This document shows positions 1-8,360 of a DNA stretch of 39,289 bases, piece by piece. The stretch comes from Acidobacteriota bacterium. GTDB lineage: Bacteria; Acidobacteriota; Vicinamibacteria; Vicinamibacterales; Fen-181. Positions within the stretch are counted from its first letter, which is position 1. Each line of letters starts with the position of its first letter. The notes beneath the pieces are model-generated. The model was not told where the DNA came from and did not search any database. It saw only the letters and a list, made by a program, of their open reading frames with translations. The translations under genes were made by a program, and so were the position numbers. Location: the NCBI GenBank assembly GCA_017883185.1, contig JADGOB010000024.1, forward strand, positions 1 through 39,289, read 5' to 3'.

Positions 1-571
1 CCGCGTCGTCCCGTCCGTCGCGTCACCTGTTGCCCGTCCTCCTCGCCCCGCAGGCCCACGTGTCCCTCGTCGCCAGTCACCCAGCCACCCGCCCGTCGCC
101 CGCGCCCCCCAGCAGCTCGCCGGCCGCCTGCCGCTGCCGTGCTAACGCCGGGTTCCGAAAGAGCTGCACGCGGCCCGGACGTGTTGACAGCAGCCGCGCC
201 CCGGAGTAATATGCCGCCCTTCAACCGCACGTCCTTTCTTGCGCTCGCGTCATTCTCCTCTCGCCGCCGTCGCCGTCGTCGGACCGGACTCGTCGCCGCA
301 CCCCGGGTCGCCTGGCGTCACGCGCGTCGTTCCCATGGGTCGTTCGGACAGGCGGAGCGCCTGGCCGAATGCGAAACGAACTTCGGCCCCCGCTCTTTCC
401 CCGTGATCTCGGACATGTTCGGAGGGTGGTCCCGGCGCATGGGCAGTGGCCGGTGATCGGTTGATCCGTTGGCAGTGGATCACGGCATCAGCGTGACGCT
501 TGATCCACTGACCGCCGTTCTTTGGATCAAGGGGCGACCGCAGCCATGCGCCGCATCTCCGCGGAGGATCC
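1..571. other. No convincing gene; C-rich edge and leader of the next gene
   Basis: No frame in this stretch looks like a real protein. The first 130 bases are strongly C-rich and G-poor on the plus strand, unlike the rest of the window, and the overlapping open frames are arginine-rich shadows. Positions 461-530 hold an ordered set of GATCC boxes, listed separately. The C-rich edge may be real spacer or a contig-end artefact; the sequence alone cannot decide. Confidence 0.5.
461..530. promoter_or_regulatory. Cluster of four alternating TTGATCC/GGATCAA boxes
   Basis: Boxes lie at 461-467 (TTGATCC), 475-482 (GTGGATCA), 500-507 (TTGATCCA) and 522-530 (TTGGATCAA), alternating in orientation. 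Two of them extend to a perfect 10-bp inverted repeat: CAGTGGATCA at 473-482 and TGATCCACTG at 501-510, 18 nt apart. The cluster ends about 40 nt before the esterase start codon. An operator array for an unknown repressor or activator is plausible; a transcript hairpin is the alternative. Confidence 0.45.
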
Positions 572-2467
572 ATGAAGCACCGTCCATTCGTGCTCGCCCG
601 GGCACTGGCCCTGACGGCGATCATGGCCCTGGCCTTCGCGCTCGGTGCGATCCTCGAGCCCGGCCGCGCGCAGGAAGCGAAGGAAGCGCCCGACGTCAAG
701 ACGCGGTATGCGAAACAGGAAGTGATGATCCCGATGCGCGACGGGACCAGGCTCTTCACCATCATTTACACGCCGAAGGACACGTCGCAGACATACCCCT
801 TCCTCCTCACGCGCACCGCCTACAGCATCGCCCCCTACGGCCCCGACAACTACCGGGCCGTCGTCGGCCCGAGCGAGGAGTTCACGCGCGAGGGCTACAT
901 CTTCGTCTACCAGGACGCGCGCGGCCGATTCAAGTCCGAGGGCACGTTCGTCCATCACCTGCCCTTCGATCGATCGGGACGGCCGAACGAGAGCACGGAC
1001 ACGTACGACACGATCGAGTGGCTGCTGAAGAACGTCCCGAACAACAACGGGCGCGTCGGCCAGTGGGGCATCTCGTGGGACGGATGGGAGGCGTCGATGG
1101 GCATGATCGACGCCCACCCGGCGCTGAAGGCCTCGTCGCCACAGGCGCCGCCGCAGGACCAGTTCCTCGGCGACGACTACCACTCGGGCGGGGCGTACCA
1201 GCTGATGTACGGGTTCGCCTGGATGTCGTCGAACGCCCGCGCCCGCACCGCGCCGACCGAGCAGCGGACGACGCGGTTCGACTATGGGACGCCGGATGGC
1301 TACCGGTTCTTCCTGGAGCTGGGCGCCGCCGCCGACGCGATCAATTACTTCGGCGACACCGTGCCGACCTGGAACGACCACATGCAGCACGGCACGTACG
1401 ACGACTACTGGAAGGCGCGCAACGTGCCCAAGGATTTGGGCGGCGTCCATCATCCGGTGCTGATCGTCGCCGGCTGGTTCGACGCGGAGGACTTCTACGG
1501 CCCGTTCCGCATGTATCGCGCGCTGAAGGAGACCAACGCCGACCGCACCACGCTCGTCGTCGGGCCCTGGGCGCACGGCGGGTGGGCGCGGGGCGACGGC
1601 GACCATCTCGGCGCCATCCCGTTCGGATCGAAGACCAGCCAGTACTACCGCACCGAGGTCGAACTTCCCTTCTTCAACTTCTATCTGAAGGACAAGGGCC
1701 GCCTGGACCTGCCGCGCGCGCTCGCGTTCGAGACGGGGCGGAACGAGTGGCGGCGGTCCGACGTGTGGCCGCCCGCGCAGACGGTCGAGAAAAAGCTGTA
1801 TCTCCAGGCCGGCGGCAGGCTCACGCTCGACGCGCCAGCCGGCGTCGGCGCCAACGCGTTCGACTCGTATGTCAGCGACCCGATGAAGCCGGTCCCGTAC
1901 ACCGCGGAGTTGCGGACGACCGAGGGGCAGATCTTCACTGTCGAGGACCAGCGGTTTGCGTGGAGCCGGCCGGACGTGCTCTCCTACGAGACTGACCCGC
2001 TGGGCGAGGACCTGACCATCGCGGGCTCCATCACGGCGACGCTGCACGTCTCGACGACCGGCACCGACTCGGACTGGGTGGTGAAGGTGATCGACGTCTA
2101 TCCGAACGGCACGCCCGATCCGCAGCCCAACCCCGCGAACGTCCGGATGGGCGGCTATCAGATGCTGCTCGCCGGCGATCTCCTGCGGGGCAAGTTCAGG
2201 GACGATCTGTCGGCGCCGAAGCCGATGATCCCGGGAAAGATCACCCGCGTCGAGGTCGGGCTCGGCGACCGCTACCACACCTTCCTGAAGGGGCACCGCG
2301 TGATGGTGCAGATCCAGAGTTCGTGGTTCCCCATGTTCGATCGCAACCCGCAGACGTTCGTGGACATCTACCACGCAAAGCCATCCGACTACCGCAAGGC
2401 GACAGAGCGGGTCTACCGCACGCCAACGTGGCCGTCGCACGTGACGGTGACGGTCAGTCGGAACTGA
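572..2467 (+). CDS. Secreted CocE/NonD-type hydrolase, alpha-amino-acid ester hydrolase-like
   Basis: This is a serine hydrolase of the X-Pro dipeptidyl-peptidase S15/CocE superfamily. The start ATG has a GGAGG at 563-567. Residues 1-33 form a signal peptide (hydrophobic 10-28, then GRAQE). The alpha/beta-hydrolase domain holds the nucleophile Ser168 in GISWDG, acid Asp304 in GWFDAED and His335 in GPWAHGG. Asp202 (in GDDY), Glu306 and Asp307 match the carboxylate cluster that in Acetobacter-type alpha-amino-acid ester hydrolases binds the substrate amino group. The C-terminal part, from about residue 390, is the jelly-roll domain typical of PepX_C proteins. At 631 aa it is of normal length. 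Family members hydrolyse alpha-amino esters and can act on beta-lactam side chains; the natural substrate here is unknown, and a periplasmic peptidase or ester scavenger is most likely. It seems monocistronic. Confidence 0.9.
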   Translation: MKHRPFVLARALALTAIMALAFALGAILEPGRAQEAKEAPDVKTRYAKQEVMIPMRDGTRLFTIIYTPKDTSQTYPFLLTRTAYSIAPYGPDNYRAVVGPSEEFTREGYIFVYQDARGRFKSEGTFVHHLPFDRSGRPNESTDTYDTIEWLLKNVPNNNGRVGQWGISWDGWEASMGMIDAHPALKASSPQAPPQDQFLGDDYHSGGAYQLMYGFAWMSSNARARTAPTEQRTTRFDYGTPDGYRFFLELGAAADAINYFGDTVPTWNDHMQHGTYDDYWKARNVPKDLGGVHHPVLIVAGWFDAEDFYGPFRMYRALKETNADRTTLVVGPWAHGGWARGDGDHLGAIPFGSKTSQYYRTEVELPFFNFYLKDKGRLDLPRALAFETGRNEWRRSDVWPPAQTVEKKLYLQAGGRLTLDAPAGVGANAFDSYVSDPMKPVPYTAELRTTEGQIFTVEDQRFAWSRPDVLSYETDPLGEDLTIAGSITATLHVSTTGTDSDWVVKVIDVYPNGTPDPQPNPANVRMGGYQMLLAGDLLRGKFRDDLSAPKPMIPGKITRVEVGLGDRYHTFLKGHRVMVQIQSSWFPMFDRNPQTFVDIYHAKPSDYRKATERVYRTPTWPSHVTVTVSRN

Positions 2468-2752
2468 CGCGGCCAGCCGGAGGCCGAGGATGTCAATCGC
2501 GAATCCCATCGAAGCCTGGAATTCATCCCGAGCGCCTTCACAATGGAATGGGGCCGCTCGATCCGGGGACCCCAGCCGTTTGCGGGTAGGTAACAGACCC
2601 CCCGTTATCGGACACCCGGCCGCGAGCCTCACGCTCCTCGACACGGCGAACGCGGGAACCGCGATCCGCGATGCGCGCCTGCTCAGCGACGAGAGCGCGC
2701 GGTACAACCTTTGGCACCGTCTTCCGGACGATCAACGTGTCCACGCTCGCGC

Positions 2753-5131
2753 TCAGAACCCCACGGTCAGCCCCGCGTAGACGTTCCTCCCGGCGGCCGG
2801 GATGAACAACGCCACGCCGCCGTCCACGTAGCCGAACGACGTGTAGCGACGGTCGAACAGGTTGTTGATGCGCAGGTCGAGCGCCGTTCGTCCGAAGCCA
2901 GTGCTGCGGCGGAGACGGTCGGGCAGCGCCAGCTTCGCCGCGACATCGACCGTCGTGTAGGACGGGTTCACGAGGTTCTGGTTCTGAGTGTTGTCGAGAA
3001 AGAATTCTCCGACGTGGCGCAGCGCGATCGACACGCGGCTGGCGCCAAAGTCGGCGCGGGCCGAGATCGAACCCATCACGTCCGGGAAGCCGGCGATGCG
3101 GTGGCCGTCGTAGATGATCACTCCCCCGAGGAAGTCGTGCTCGCGGTAGCGCGTGAACGTGTTGCGCGACACTGAGAGCGCGGCGTCCACGCCGAAACGC
3201 TTCGCGACCGTCGCGCTGCCGTCGACTTCCAGGCCCATCCGGCGCGACCTGGCGCCGTTGCCGTAGATCGGCACACCGTTGTCGTCGAGCGCGCCCGCGT
3301 AGACGATCTCGTTGAGGAACTGCATCCAGAACGCGTTACCGCGCACGTGCCAGCCCGGGCCCCGCCACGACGTGCCAGCCTCGACGTTCCAGACGTCCTC
3401 GGGGGCGAGCGACACGACCGTCGAGTAGTAATCCTGCGGGTCGTAGAGATTCTGGAAGAACGGCTCCCGCATGCCGCGCGCAACGCTCACATACGCCTCG
3501 CCGGCCGGGGCGAGTTTGAAGATTGCGCCCGCCCTCGGCAGGACGAACCCGTAGCTCTGCGTGAAGGCGACGTGCTTCAACTGATCGTCGGACAGCTCAT
3601 AGCTATGATGCGAGAACTGGAGGCCGCCCGTGAGCGTCAGGCGCGACGTGGCGGCGTAGCGCGCCGTCACGGCGCCCGCAGCCGTGTCCTTCGCCGCGCG
3701 GTAGTCGTAGTAGCGATGGTCCGGCGCGACGCCGACGGGATAGTACTGCGCCCAGGTCACCTCGCCCACGTGGTGCGCGCGGTGGATGCGCACTTCCCCG
3801 TTGACGTCGACCCCGAGGCGGCCGAACTGGTGGGAGAACGACGGCACCCATCCGGCGTCCCACTCGCCCACCGTGCGGCGCCGCACGAGGTCACTTTGCG
3901 TGATCGCTCCTCCGCCCGGCTGCTGCAGGTTCGGCAGCTCGTATTCGAACAGCGACTGACGCGCACGGAACTGGTCGTAGTAGCCGTTTCCCTGGAACGC
4001 GTAGAGGGTCTGACTGAACCGCGTGCGCTCGGAGAACGTCACGTCGTGCACGAACTGGTAGTGTGGCTGGAAGAAGTTGTCGATCTCGCCGGGATACGAC
4101 AGCGGGTTGCTGCGCCGGTCGCGATCAGGGTTACCGGTCAGACCGCCGTTGAGCACGCTCTGGTCCACGCCGTTGTAGGCGAGATGCGTCTGTTCGGGTC
4201 CGCCGAACAGGACCACGCGCATGCGGGACCGCGCCCCGTAGCGGGCGACCGAAAAGTAGTAGTTCCACATGTCCACCCACGACTGGTCGCGGTAGCCGTC
4301 CGTCGTGAGTTTCGAGTACCGCGCTGAAAATGCCCAGACCCCGTCCACGAGACCCGAGTCCCAGAGCACGGTGAGACGCTTCGTGTTGTACGACCCGGCG
4401 CCGAACTGGACGGAGAACGCGGGCTGGACCGACGGAGACGCGGTGGTGAAATCGATCGCGCCGCCCAGTCCCGAGAGACCCGACACCCCGCGCTGCACCT
4501 GCACGTCCCCCGCCGTCGACATGAAGTCGGCAAGATCGATGAAGAACAGCTCGCCCGACTCCGCATCGTTGAGCGGCGCGCCGTTGAGCATCACGCGCGT
4601 CCGCGCCTGGCCGAAGCCGCGGATCGAGAAGTATGAGTAGCCGATCCCGTTGCCGCTGTCGTTGGACGTGAAGACGCCCGGCACCACCTGCGACAGCAGC
4701 ACGGCCGGGTCCTGGCCCCAGTAGGTTTCGGCCACCCTCTCCTGCGGCACGTTCGTGAAGCTGGCGGCATCTGCCCCTTCACGGACGCGCGTCGCCGTCA
4801 CTTCCACGCGGTCGGTCACCGTCACGATGGGCGCAAGCCGCACGTCGATTGCCGACGACGCCTTCACCTCGACCGTCGTTCGCTGGACGTAATAGCCCGG
4901 ATGGGAGATGACGAACGTGGCCCGATCGACGGCCCCGACGTCGATCACGAACCGCCCGTCGGCATCGGCCTTCACGAACGCGTGCGTCTCGAGAATCTCG
5001 ATCCGCGCAGGAACAGGACTGGAGGTATCCGCGTCCACGACGCGGCCGGACACAGGATGAGATTGAGCAGCGGCCGGAACGGCCAGGAACTGGAGCGTGA
5101 TGAGCAGGATCGACAGGATGACGGTTCGCAT
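2753..5131 (-). CDS. TonB-dependent outer-membrane receptor under TPP riboswitch control (probable thiamine receptor)
   Basis: This is an outer-membrane ligand-gated channel powered by TonB. I place the start at 5131 because GGAGGG lies 5-6 nt before that ATG; the ATG at 5143 overlaps this ribosome site. The order is signal peptide (1-24, ending AAAQ), carboxypeptidase-regulatory-like beta domain (about 25-100), plug domain (about 120-230, with SIRGFGQARTRVMLNG) and a beta-barrel ending in the usual C-terminal Phe. The length, 792 aa, is normal. The leader carries a clear TPP riboswitch, so the substrate is probably thiamine, its phosphates or a precursor; TPP-controlled TonB receptors are known from Bacteroidetes. 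No inner-membrane thiamine transporter is adjacent. The substrate is inferred from regulation only. Confidence 0.9.
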   Translation of the reverse strand: MRTVILSILLITLQFLAVPAAAQSHPVSGRVVDADTSSPVPARIEILETHAFVKADADGRFVIDVGAVDRATFVISHPGYYVQRTTVEVKASSAIDVRLAPIVTVTDRVEVTATRVREGADAASFTNVPQERVAETYWGQDPAVLLSQVVPGVFTSNDSGNGIGYSYFSIRGFGQARTRVMLNGAPLNDAESGELFFIDLADFMSTAGDVQVQRGVSGLSGLGGAIDFTTASPSVQPAFSVQFGAGSYNTKRLTVLWDSGLVDGVWAFSARYSKLTTDGYRDQSWVDMWNYYFSVARYGARSRMRVVLFGGPEQTHLAYNGVDQSVLNGGLTGNPDRDRRSNPLSYPGEIDNFFQPHYQFVHDVTFSERTRFSQTLYAFQGNGYYDQFRARQSLFEYELPNLQQPGGGAITQSDLVRRRTVGEWDAGWVPSFSHQFGRLGVDVNGEVRIHRAHHVGEVTWAQYYPVGVAPDHRYYDYRAAKDTAAGAVTARYAATSRLTLTGGLQFSHHSYELSDDQLKHVAFTQSYGFVLPRAGAIFKLAPAGEAYVSVARGMREPFFQNLYDPQDYYSTVVSLAPEDVWNVEAGTSWRGPGWHVRGNAFWMQFLNEIVYAGALDDNGVPIYGNGARSRRMGLEVDGSATVAKRFGVDAALSVSRNTFTRYREHDFLGGVIIYDGHRIAGFPDVMGSISARADFGASRVSIALRHVGEFFLDNTQNQNLVNPSYTTVDVAAKLALPDRLRRSTGFGRTALDLRINNLFDRRYTSFGYVDGGVALFIPAAGRNVYAGLTVGF

Positions 5132-5199
5132 CGTTCCCTCCATCCGGGTCGGTGGGGACCCCGAATGGAAGGCGCGTCGTGCTACGCCCGCCGCTTCGG

Positions 5200-5277
5200 T
5201 TCCCTACGCCGGTGTTACCCGGATCAGGTTCAAAGGGTGTGATCTCAGCCCCGCCACCGGCGGGACACCCCTACGAA
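5200..5277 (-). promoter_or_regulatory. TPP riboswitch (THI element)
   Basis: Read on the minus strand this contains all conserved THI-box blocks: TAGGGGTG, then GGGGCTGAGA, then ACCCTTTGAACCTGATCCGG, then GTAACACCGGCGTAGGGAA. Together these form the pyrimidine-sensor and pyrophosphate-sensor arms of the TPP aptamer. It lies about 70 nt before the receptor start codon. The stretch between has no U-tract terminator but holds a small GGGTC/GACCC stem just before the ribosome site, so translational control is more likely than termination. Confidence 0.95.
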
Positions 5278-5290
5278 GGTGGCTTCCTGT

Positions 5291-5320
5291 ACTCTGACCC
5301 ACCAGGCGCGTGCGGGTCAA
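5291..5320 (-). promoter_or_regulatory. Candidate promoter for the TPP-riboswitch transcript
   Basis: On the minus strand a TTGACC -35 (5315-5320) is separated by 18 nt from a weak CAGAGT -10 (5291-5296). The start point would fall a few bases before the aptamer begins at 5277, which is the right place. The -10 is a poor match. Confidence 0.35.
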
Positions 5321-5339
5321 GTGCGACGGCTCTTTGTGA

Positions 5340-5570
5340 GTGACGCGAATTCGTGTGGATCTCGCGGAGTGGAAATCGTATAAACTAACGTATACTTCCC
5401 CGAGCGGCCCGGTCGTCCTCACCGGGTTTCTCACCCGCGTCGGCGAGGGCCGGGTGTTCGACCTGACACTTGGCCGGCCCCCGGGTCCGGTAACGCTCTT
5501 CATACCCGCGCACGTCGCCGTGCGAGTGCAGGTGCTCGGCGACACCTTGACGGTGACCGGGTTGGATTAG
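5340..5570 (+). CDS. Small hypothetical protein (doubtful)
   Basis: A 76-aa frame opens with GTG and has no clear ribosome site. The product has alternating hydrophobic and polar residues suggesting a small beta-rich domain, with no motif I recognise. The gene would diverge from the TPP-riboswitch transcript. The local AT-rich stretch around 5378-5397 could hold a promoter instead, with the true start downstream. It may be a chance frame. Confidence 0.3.
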   Translation: MTRIRVDLAEWKSYKLTYTSPSGPVVLTGFLTRVGEGRVFDLTLGRPPGPVTLFIPAHVAVRVQVLGDTLTVTGLD

Positions 5571-5886
5571 GACTGGTTCCTTCACGAGTCCGAGCAGGGC
5601 CGGCTGACCAGGCTGCGCCCATCGCCCATCGCTCGACAGTCGAAAGAACGTCGTGTTGACGGCCGACACCGCAGCGCTCAGGGCCTGGCTGGCCGCGCAG
5701 GCGCGCGACGGGGAGATGTTCGGCGACGCAACCAGGTACGTGCGCAAATCGCGGTAGAGCCAGGACGCGGGCGGGAAGGCGTGCCCGTCAGCGTCGTCCG
5801 ATCGGGCACACGCCATGCGGCCCTTCGTGCGGGCATCGTCCTCCGCGCACATCGCCAAAATGGTCGAGAACAGGCAAGCTGGAGAG
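5571..5886. other. Intergenic stretch without a supported gene
   Basis: Both strands show short open frames, but none has a ribosome site, a recognisable motif or convincing composition. A minus-strand frame (5575-5858) has some protein-like segments and could be the remnant of an unknown gene. No RNA gene or clear terminator is visible. Confidence 0.4.
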
Positions 5887-5916
5887 TTGCGACCTCGCGA
5901 ATGGCTTTGCTACAAT
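5887..5916 (+). promoter_or_regulatory. Sigma-70-type promoter
   Basis: TTGCGA (5887-5892), an 18-nt spacer and TACAAT (5911-5916) make a good housekeeping promoter. Transcription would start near 5923, about 50 nt before the next gene's ATG at 5972. The upstream GTG at 5951 lacks a ribosome site. Confidence 0.6.
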
Positions 5917-5971
5917 TCCATGACCTGCGCGAACTCATCCCATCCCGCCAGTGAAATCTTCGGGGGCTTTC

Positions 5972-6655
5972 ATGCAACAGCGCCGGCTTCGGCTCGGTGA
6001 CGTCCTGGACGACTACTGTCCGCGGGAGCGCCGCCTAACCAATCACGCCATCGTCGCGATGATCGACGATGAGATCAAACAAACGCGGTGCACGACCTGC
6101 GACACCGAGCACGAGTTCAAGCGAGGGAAAATGCCGACGCTTCGACGCAAGAAGGACACGGTTTCGACCGCGTACAAAGAGGTGCTGGAGGCCGTGAAGC
6201 CCCCGGTTCCCGCTGGTCCCTCGACAGTGCCGGCGCCGGAGGCCGAACCGCTTGGAGTTGTCGAGGACCAGGAAGGCCTCGAGAACGGGACAGGCGAGAG
6301 TCCGGATTCCGGAGAGGCCGAGGGAAGCCGCGTCCATCGCCGCCTGATTCGCGCGACGCTGCCGCGTCCTGAGAACCAGCAGGTGGTGCGGCCCGTTCAC
6401 GAGTTCACCATGCGGCAGCCCGCGGGGCGGGCCGGGAAGTTCCACGGCGGGGTGTCGCGGGGCGCGCGCCCTGGCGCTGCCGGCGGCGGGCGCGGCGCGG
6501 GCAACGAAAACGGCAACACGCGATCGCCGGCGTTCGGCCGGCCTGCAGGAGGCCGGGGCGGAAGCGGCGGCCAGGGAGGCCACATGTCGGGTCGCACCGA
6601 GGGGCCGCGGCAGTCGCGCGGCGGCCAACCAGCCCGCCACGGCAAGAAGCACTAG
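5972..6655 (+). CDS. Hypothetical protein: Cys-motif N-terminus and Gly/Arg-rich disordered tail
   Basis: I do not recognise a named family. The start is ATG 5972, preceded by GGGGG at 5962-5966. Residues 1-60 are compact and charged and hold a CTTC motif (about residue 40) followed by DTEHEFKRGK, suggesting a small metal-binding or nucleic-acid-binding domain; only one C-x-x-C is seen, so a full zinc ribbon would need His partners or a dimer. The middle is acidic and Pro/Glu-rich. The last 85 residues are dominated by Gly, Arg, Gln and Ser with RG/GGRG repeats, as in disordered RNA-binding tails. A strong promoter of its own suggests an abundant protein. A role in RNA metabolism is inference from composition. 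Confidence 0.75.
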   Translation: MQQRRLRLGDVLDDYCPRERRLTNHAIVAMIDDEIKQTRCTTCDTEHEFKRGKMPTLRRKKDTVSTAYKEVLEAVKPPVPAGPSTVPAPEAEPLGVVEDQEGLENGTGESPDSGEAEGSRVHRRLIRATLPRPENQQVVRPVHEFTMRQPAGRAGKFHGGVSRGARPGAAGGGRGAGNENGNTRSPAFGRPAGGRGGSGGQGGHMSGRTEGPRQSRGGQPARHGKKH

Positions 6656-6773
6656 AGGTGAAGGACAGGACGGGTCGCGATCTTCCAGCCTGACTCCCGT
6701 TTCGATCCCACTCCCAGCGACCGCGCACGCAGAGTCCCGTGCCTCATCCGTCAACGCTCGCTCGAGGCTCTAG

Positions 6774-7547
6774 ATGACCGATCTGTCTGGCCGGCACGGC
6801 GTCGTCGTCGGCATCGCGAACAAGCGATCGATCGCGTGGTCGATTGCCCAAGCGGCCGCCAACGCCGGCGCGCGACTCGCGCTGACCTACCAGGACGTGC
6901 GCCTCGAAGAGAACGTGCAGGAACTGGCGGCGCTGACACGCAACCCGCTCGTTCTGCCCTGCGACGTGAGCCACGACGACCAGCTGGATCGGTTGTTCGA
7001 GAGGATCGATCGCGAGTTCGGAGGTCTGGATTTCGTCGTGCACGGCGCCGCGTTCGCGCCGAAAGCGGAACTGACGGCGCCGTTCGCGCAGACCTCGCGG
7101 GAGGGATTCCGGATCACCCTCGACGTGAGCGCCTATTCGCTGATCGCGATGGCGCGGCGCGCGCAGCCGCTCATGGCGCGACAAGGCGGAGGCAGCATCG
7201 TGACGCTGACCTTCCTCGGCAGCGAGCGCGTGTTCCCCAACTACAACGTCATGGGAGTGGCGAAGGCCGCGCTCGAGGCCAGCGTTCGCTACCTCGCGTA
7301 CGATCTCGGGCGCGACAATATTCGCGTGAATGCCATCTCGGCAGGGCCCATCCGCACGCTTGCCGCAACCGGGATCTCGGGCTTCAGCGAGATCCTGAAG
7401 ATCCACCGCGACCGCGCCCCGCTTCGCCGAAACATCGACGCGGTCGAGGTAGCCGACACCGCGATGTTCCTGATCGGCCCCGACAGCCGTGGCGTGACCG
7501 GCGAGATCCTCCATGTGGACGCCGGGTTCCACGCGGTGGGAATTTAG
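6774..7547 (+). CDS. fabI: Enoyl-[acyl-carrier-protein] reductase (NADH), FabI type
   Basis: This enzyme does the last reduction of each fatty-acid elongation round, trans-2-enoyl-ACP to acyl-ACP. The short-chain dehydrogenase fold shows the FabI-specific GIANKRSIAWSIA cofactor loop (residues 13-25), CDVS (63-66), and the catalytic Tyr157 and Lys164 in NYNVMGVAK. The length, 257 aa, is standard. At the position of E. coli Tyr146 there is Phe147 (TFLGSER), a visible difference whose effect is unknown. It is convergent with the flavin reductase gene, only 12 nt away. Upstream there is only a weak GAGG, 8-9 nt before the ATG. The family call is firm. Confidence 0.92.
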   Translation: MTDLSGRHGVVVGIANKRSIAWSIAQAAANAGARLALTYQDVRLEENVQELAALTRNPLVLPCDVSHDDQLDRLFERIDREFGGLDFVVHGAAFAPKAELTAPFAQTSREGFRITLDVSAYSLIAMARRAQPLMARQGGGSIVTLTFLGSERVFPNYNVMGVAKAALEASVRYLAYDLGRDNIRVNAISAGPIRTLAATGISGFSEILKIHRDRAPLRRNIDAVEVADTAMFLIGPDSRGVTGEILHVDAGFHAVGI

Positions 7548-7559
7548 GCGCGGCATCCG

Positions 7560-8288
7560 TCAGTCCGCGACCGCCAGGTCGTCGGCCCAGTGCTCGGTCC
7601 TGATGTTCGTGCCGGGCACGCCGACGCCCGCGAGCAGGCGAGGCACGCCCTCGACAAGCGAGTCGGGACCGCACACGAAGCACCAGGTGTCGGGTCCGTC
7701 GATCAGCCGCGCCAGGTCGCCCTCGTCAGCTCGTCCCCGCTTGCCCCGCCACGACGCGGGAGCCTCCCGTGTCACAGTTTCTACCAGCTCGATCCGCCCC
7801 GCCTCGGCCAGACCTCGAAACTCGGTCGAGTACGCCAGCTCGTCGGGAGTTCTCGCGCTCTGAAGGACCGCCACTCGCGTTCCGGGTGACCCTGACAGGA
7901 TTTCCCACAGCATCGCACGCAGCGGCGCAATGCCAGTGCCTCCGCCGATCAAGGCGACTGCGCGCGGGTGTGCTCCGCCGGGAAGAACGAAGGAACCCGA
8001 TGGTCCTTCCAGGTCAACCAGGCGGCCTTCTCCAAGCTTGGCGACGTGCGATCCAGGGCTTTCGCCATCGACGACCTGGATGAGGAACTCGAGTTCGTGG
8101 TCGAGCTTCGCTTGCGCAGGAGCGCAGGCGATCGAGTAGGGTTTCCTGATGGGCTGGCCGTGATCACCGAGCAGGGCGTACTGCCCCGCTTCGAACGCCA
8201 GGAGGCGGTTGCCGAGCGCCACCCGCACGATACGGTTGCGCGGTGTCTCACGGATGACGCATGTGATGGGGCAGGTGAGAATCGCCAC
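7560..8288 (-). CDS. FAD/NAD(P)H oxidoreductase of the ferredoxin-NADP reductase family
   Basis: The 242-aa protein has an FAD-binding barrel with RKPYSIA (about residues 48-54) and an NAD(P)-binding domain with GGGTGIAPL (about 115-123) and CGPDSLVEG near the C-terminus. This is the plain reductase core with no fused ferredoxin domain. It moves electrons between NAD(P)H and a one-electron carrier or flavoprotein; the partner cannot be told from the neighbours. The start is GTG at 8288. A TAAGAT (minus strand, 8296-8301) sits 7 nt before it, so a leaderless transcript is possible. Confidence 0.85.
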   Translation of the reverse strand: MAILTCPITCVIRETPRNRIVRVALGNRLLAFEAGQYALLGDHGQPIRKPYSIACAPAQAKLDHELEFLIQVVDGESPGSHVAKLGEGRLVDLEGPSGSFVLPGGAHPRAVALIGGGTGIAPLRAMLWEILSGSPGTRVAVLQSARTPDELAYSTEFRGLAEAGRIELVETVTREAPASWRGKRGRADEGDLARLIDGPDTWCFVCGPDSLVEGVPRLLAGVGVPGTNIRTEHWADDLAVAD

Positions 8289-8305
8289 TCACCCGATCTT
8301 ACCGT

Positions 8306-8347
8306 GGGGTCAGGCCTTGAATCTTGGCATTTTTCACGTCTGACCCC
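8306..8347. repeat. 42-bp element bounded by GGGGTCAG / CTGACCCC inverted repeats
   Basis: A perfect 8-bp inverted repeat (8306-8313 and 8340-8347) flanks an AT-richer 26-nt centre including CATTTTTCACG. It lies between the end of the GGDEF gene and the flavin reductase gene. Intergenic elements with GGGGTCAGA-type ends occur as dispersed repeats in many bacteria (from memory, not checked). It could also act as a terminator or transcript stabiliser. Confidence 0.6.
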
Positions 8348-8360
8348 GGCAGCCACTTCC

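Noticed and set aside
139-456. Plus-strand 105-aa frame at the window start
   Set aside because: Arginine-rich, no ribosome site, no recognisable motif.
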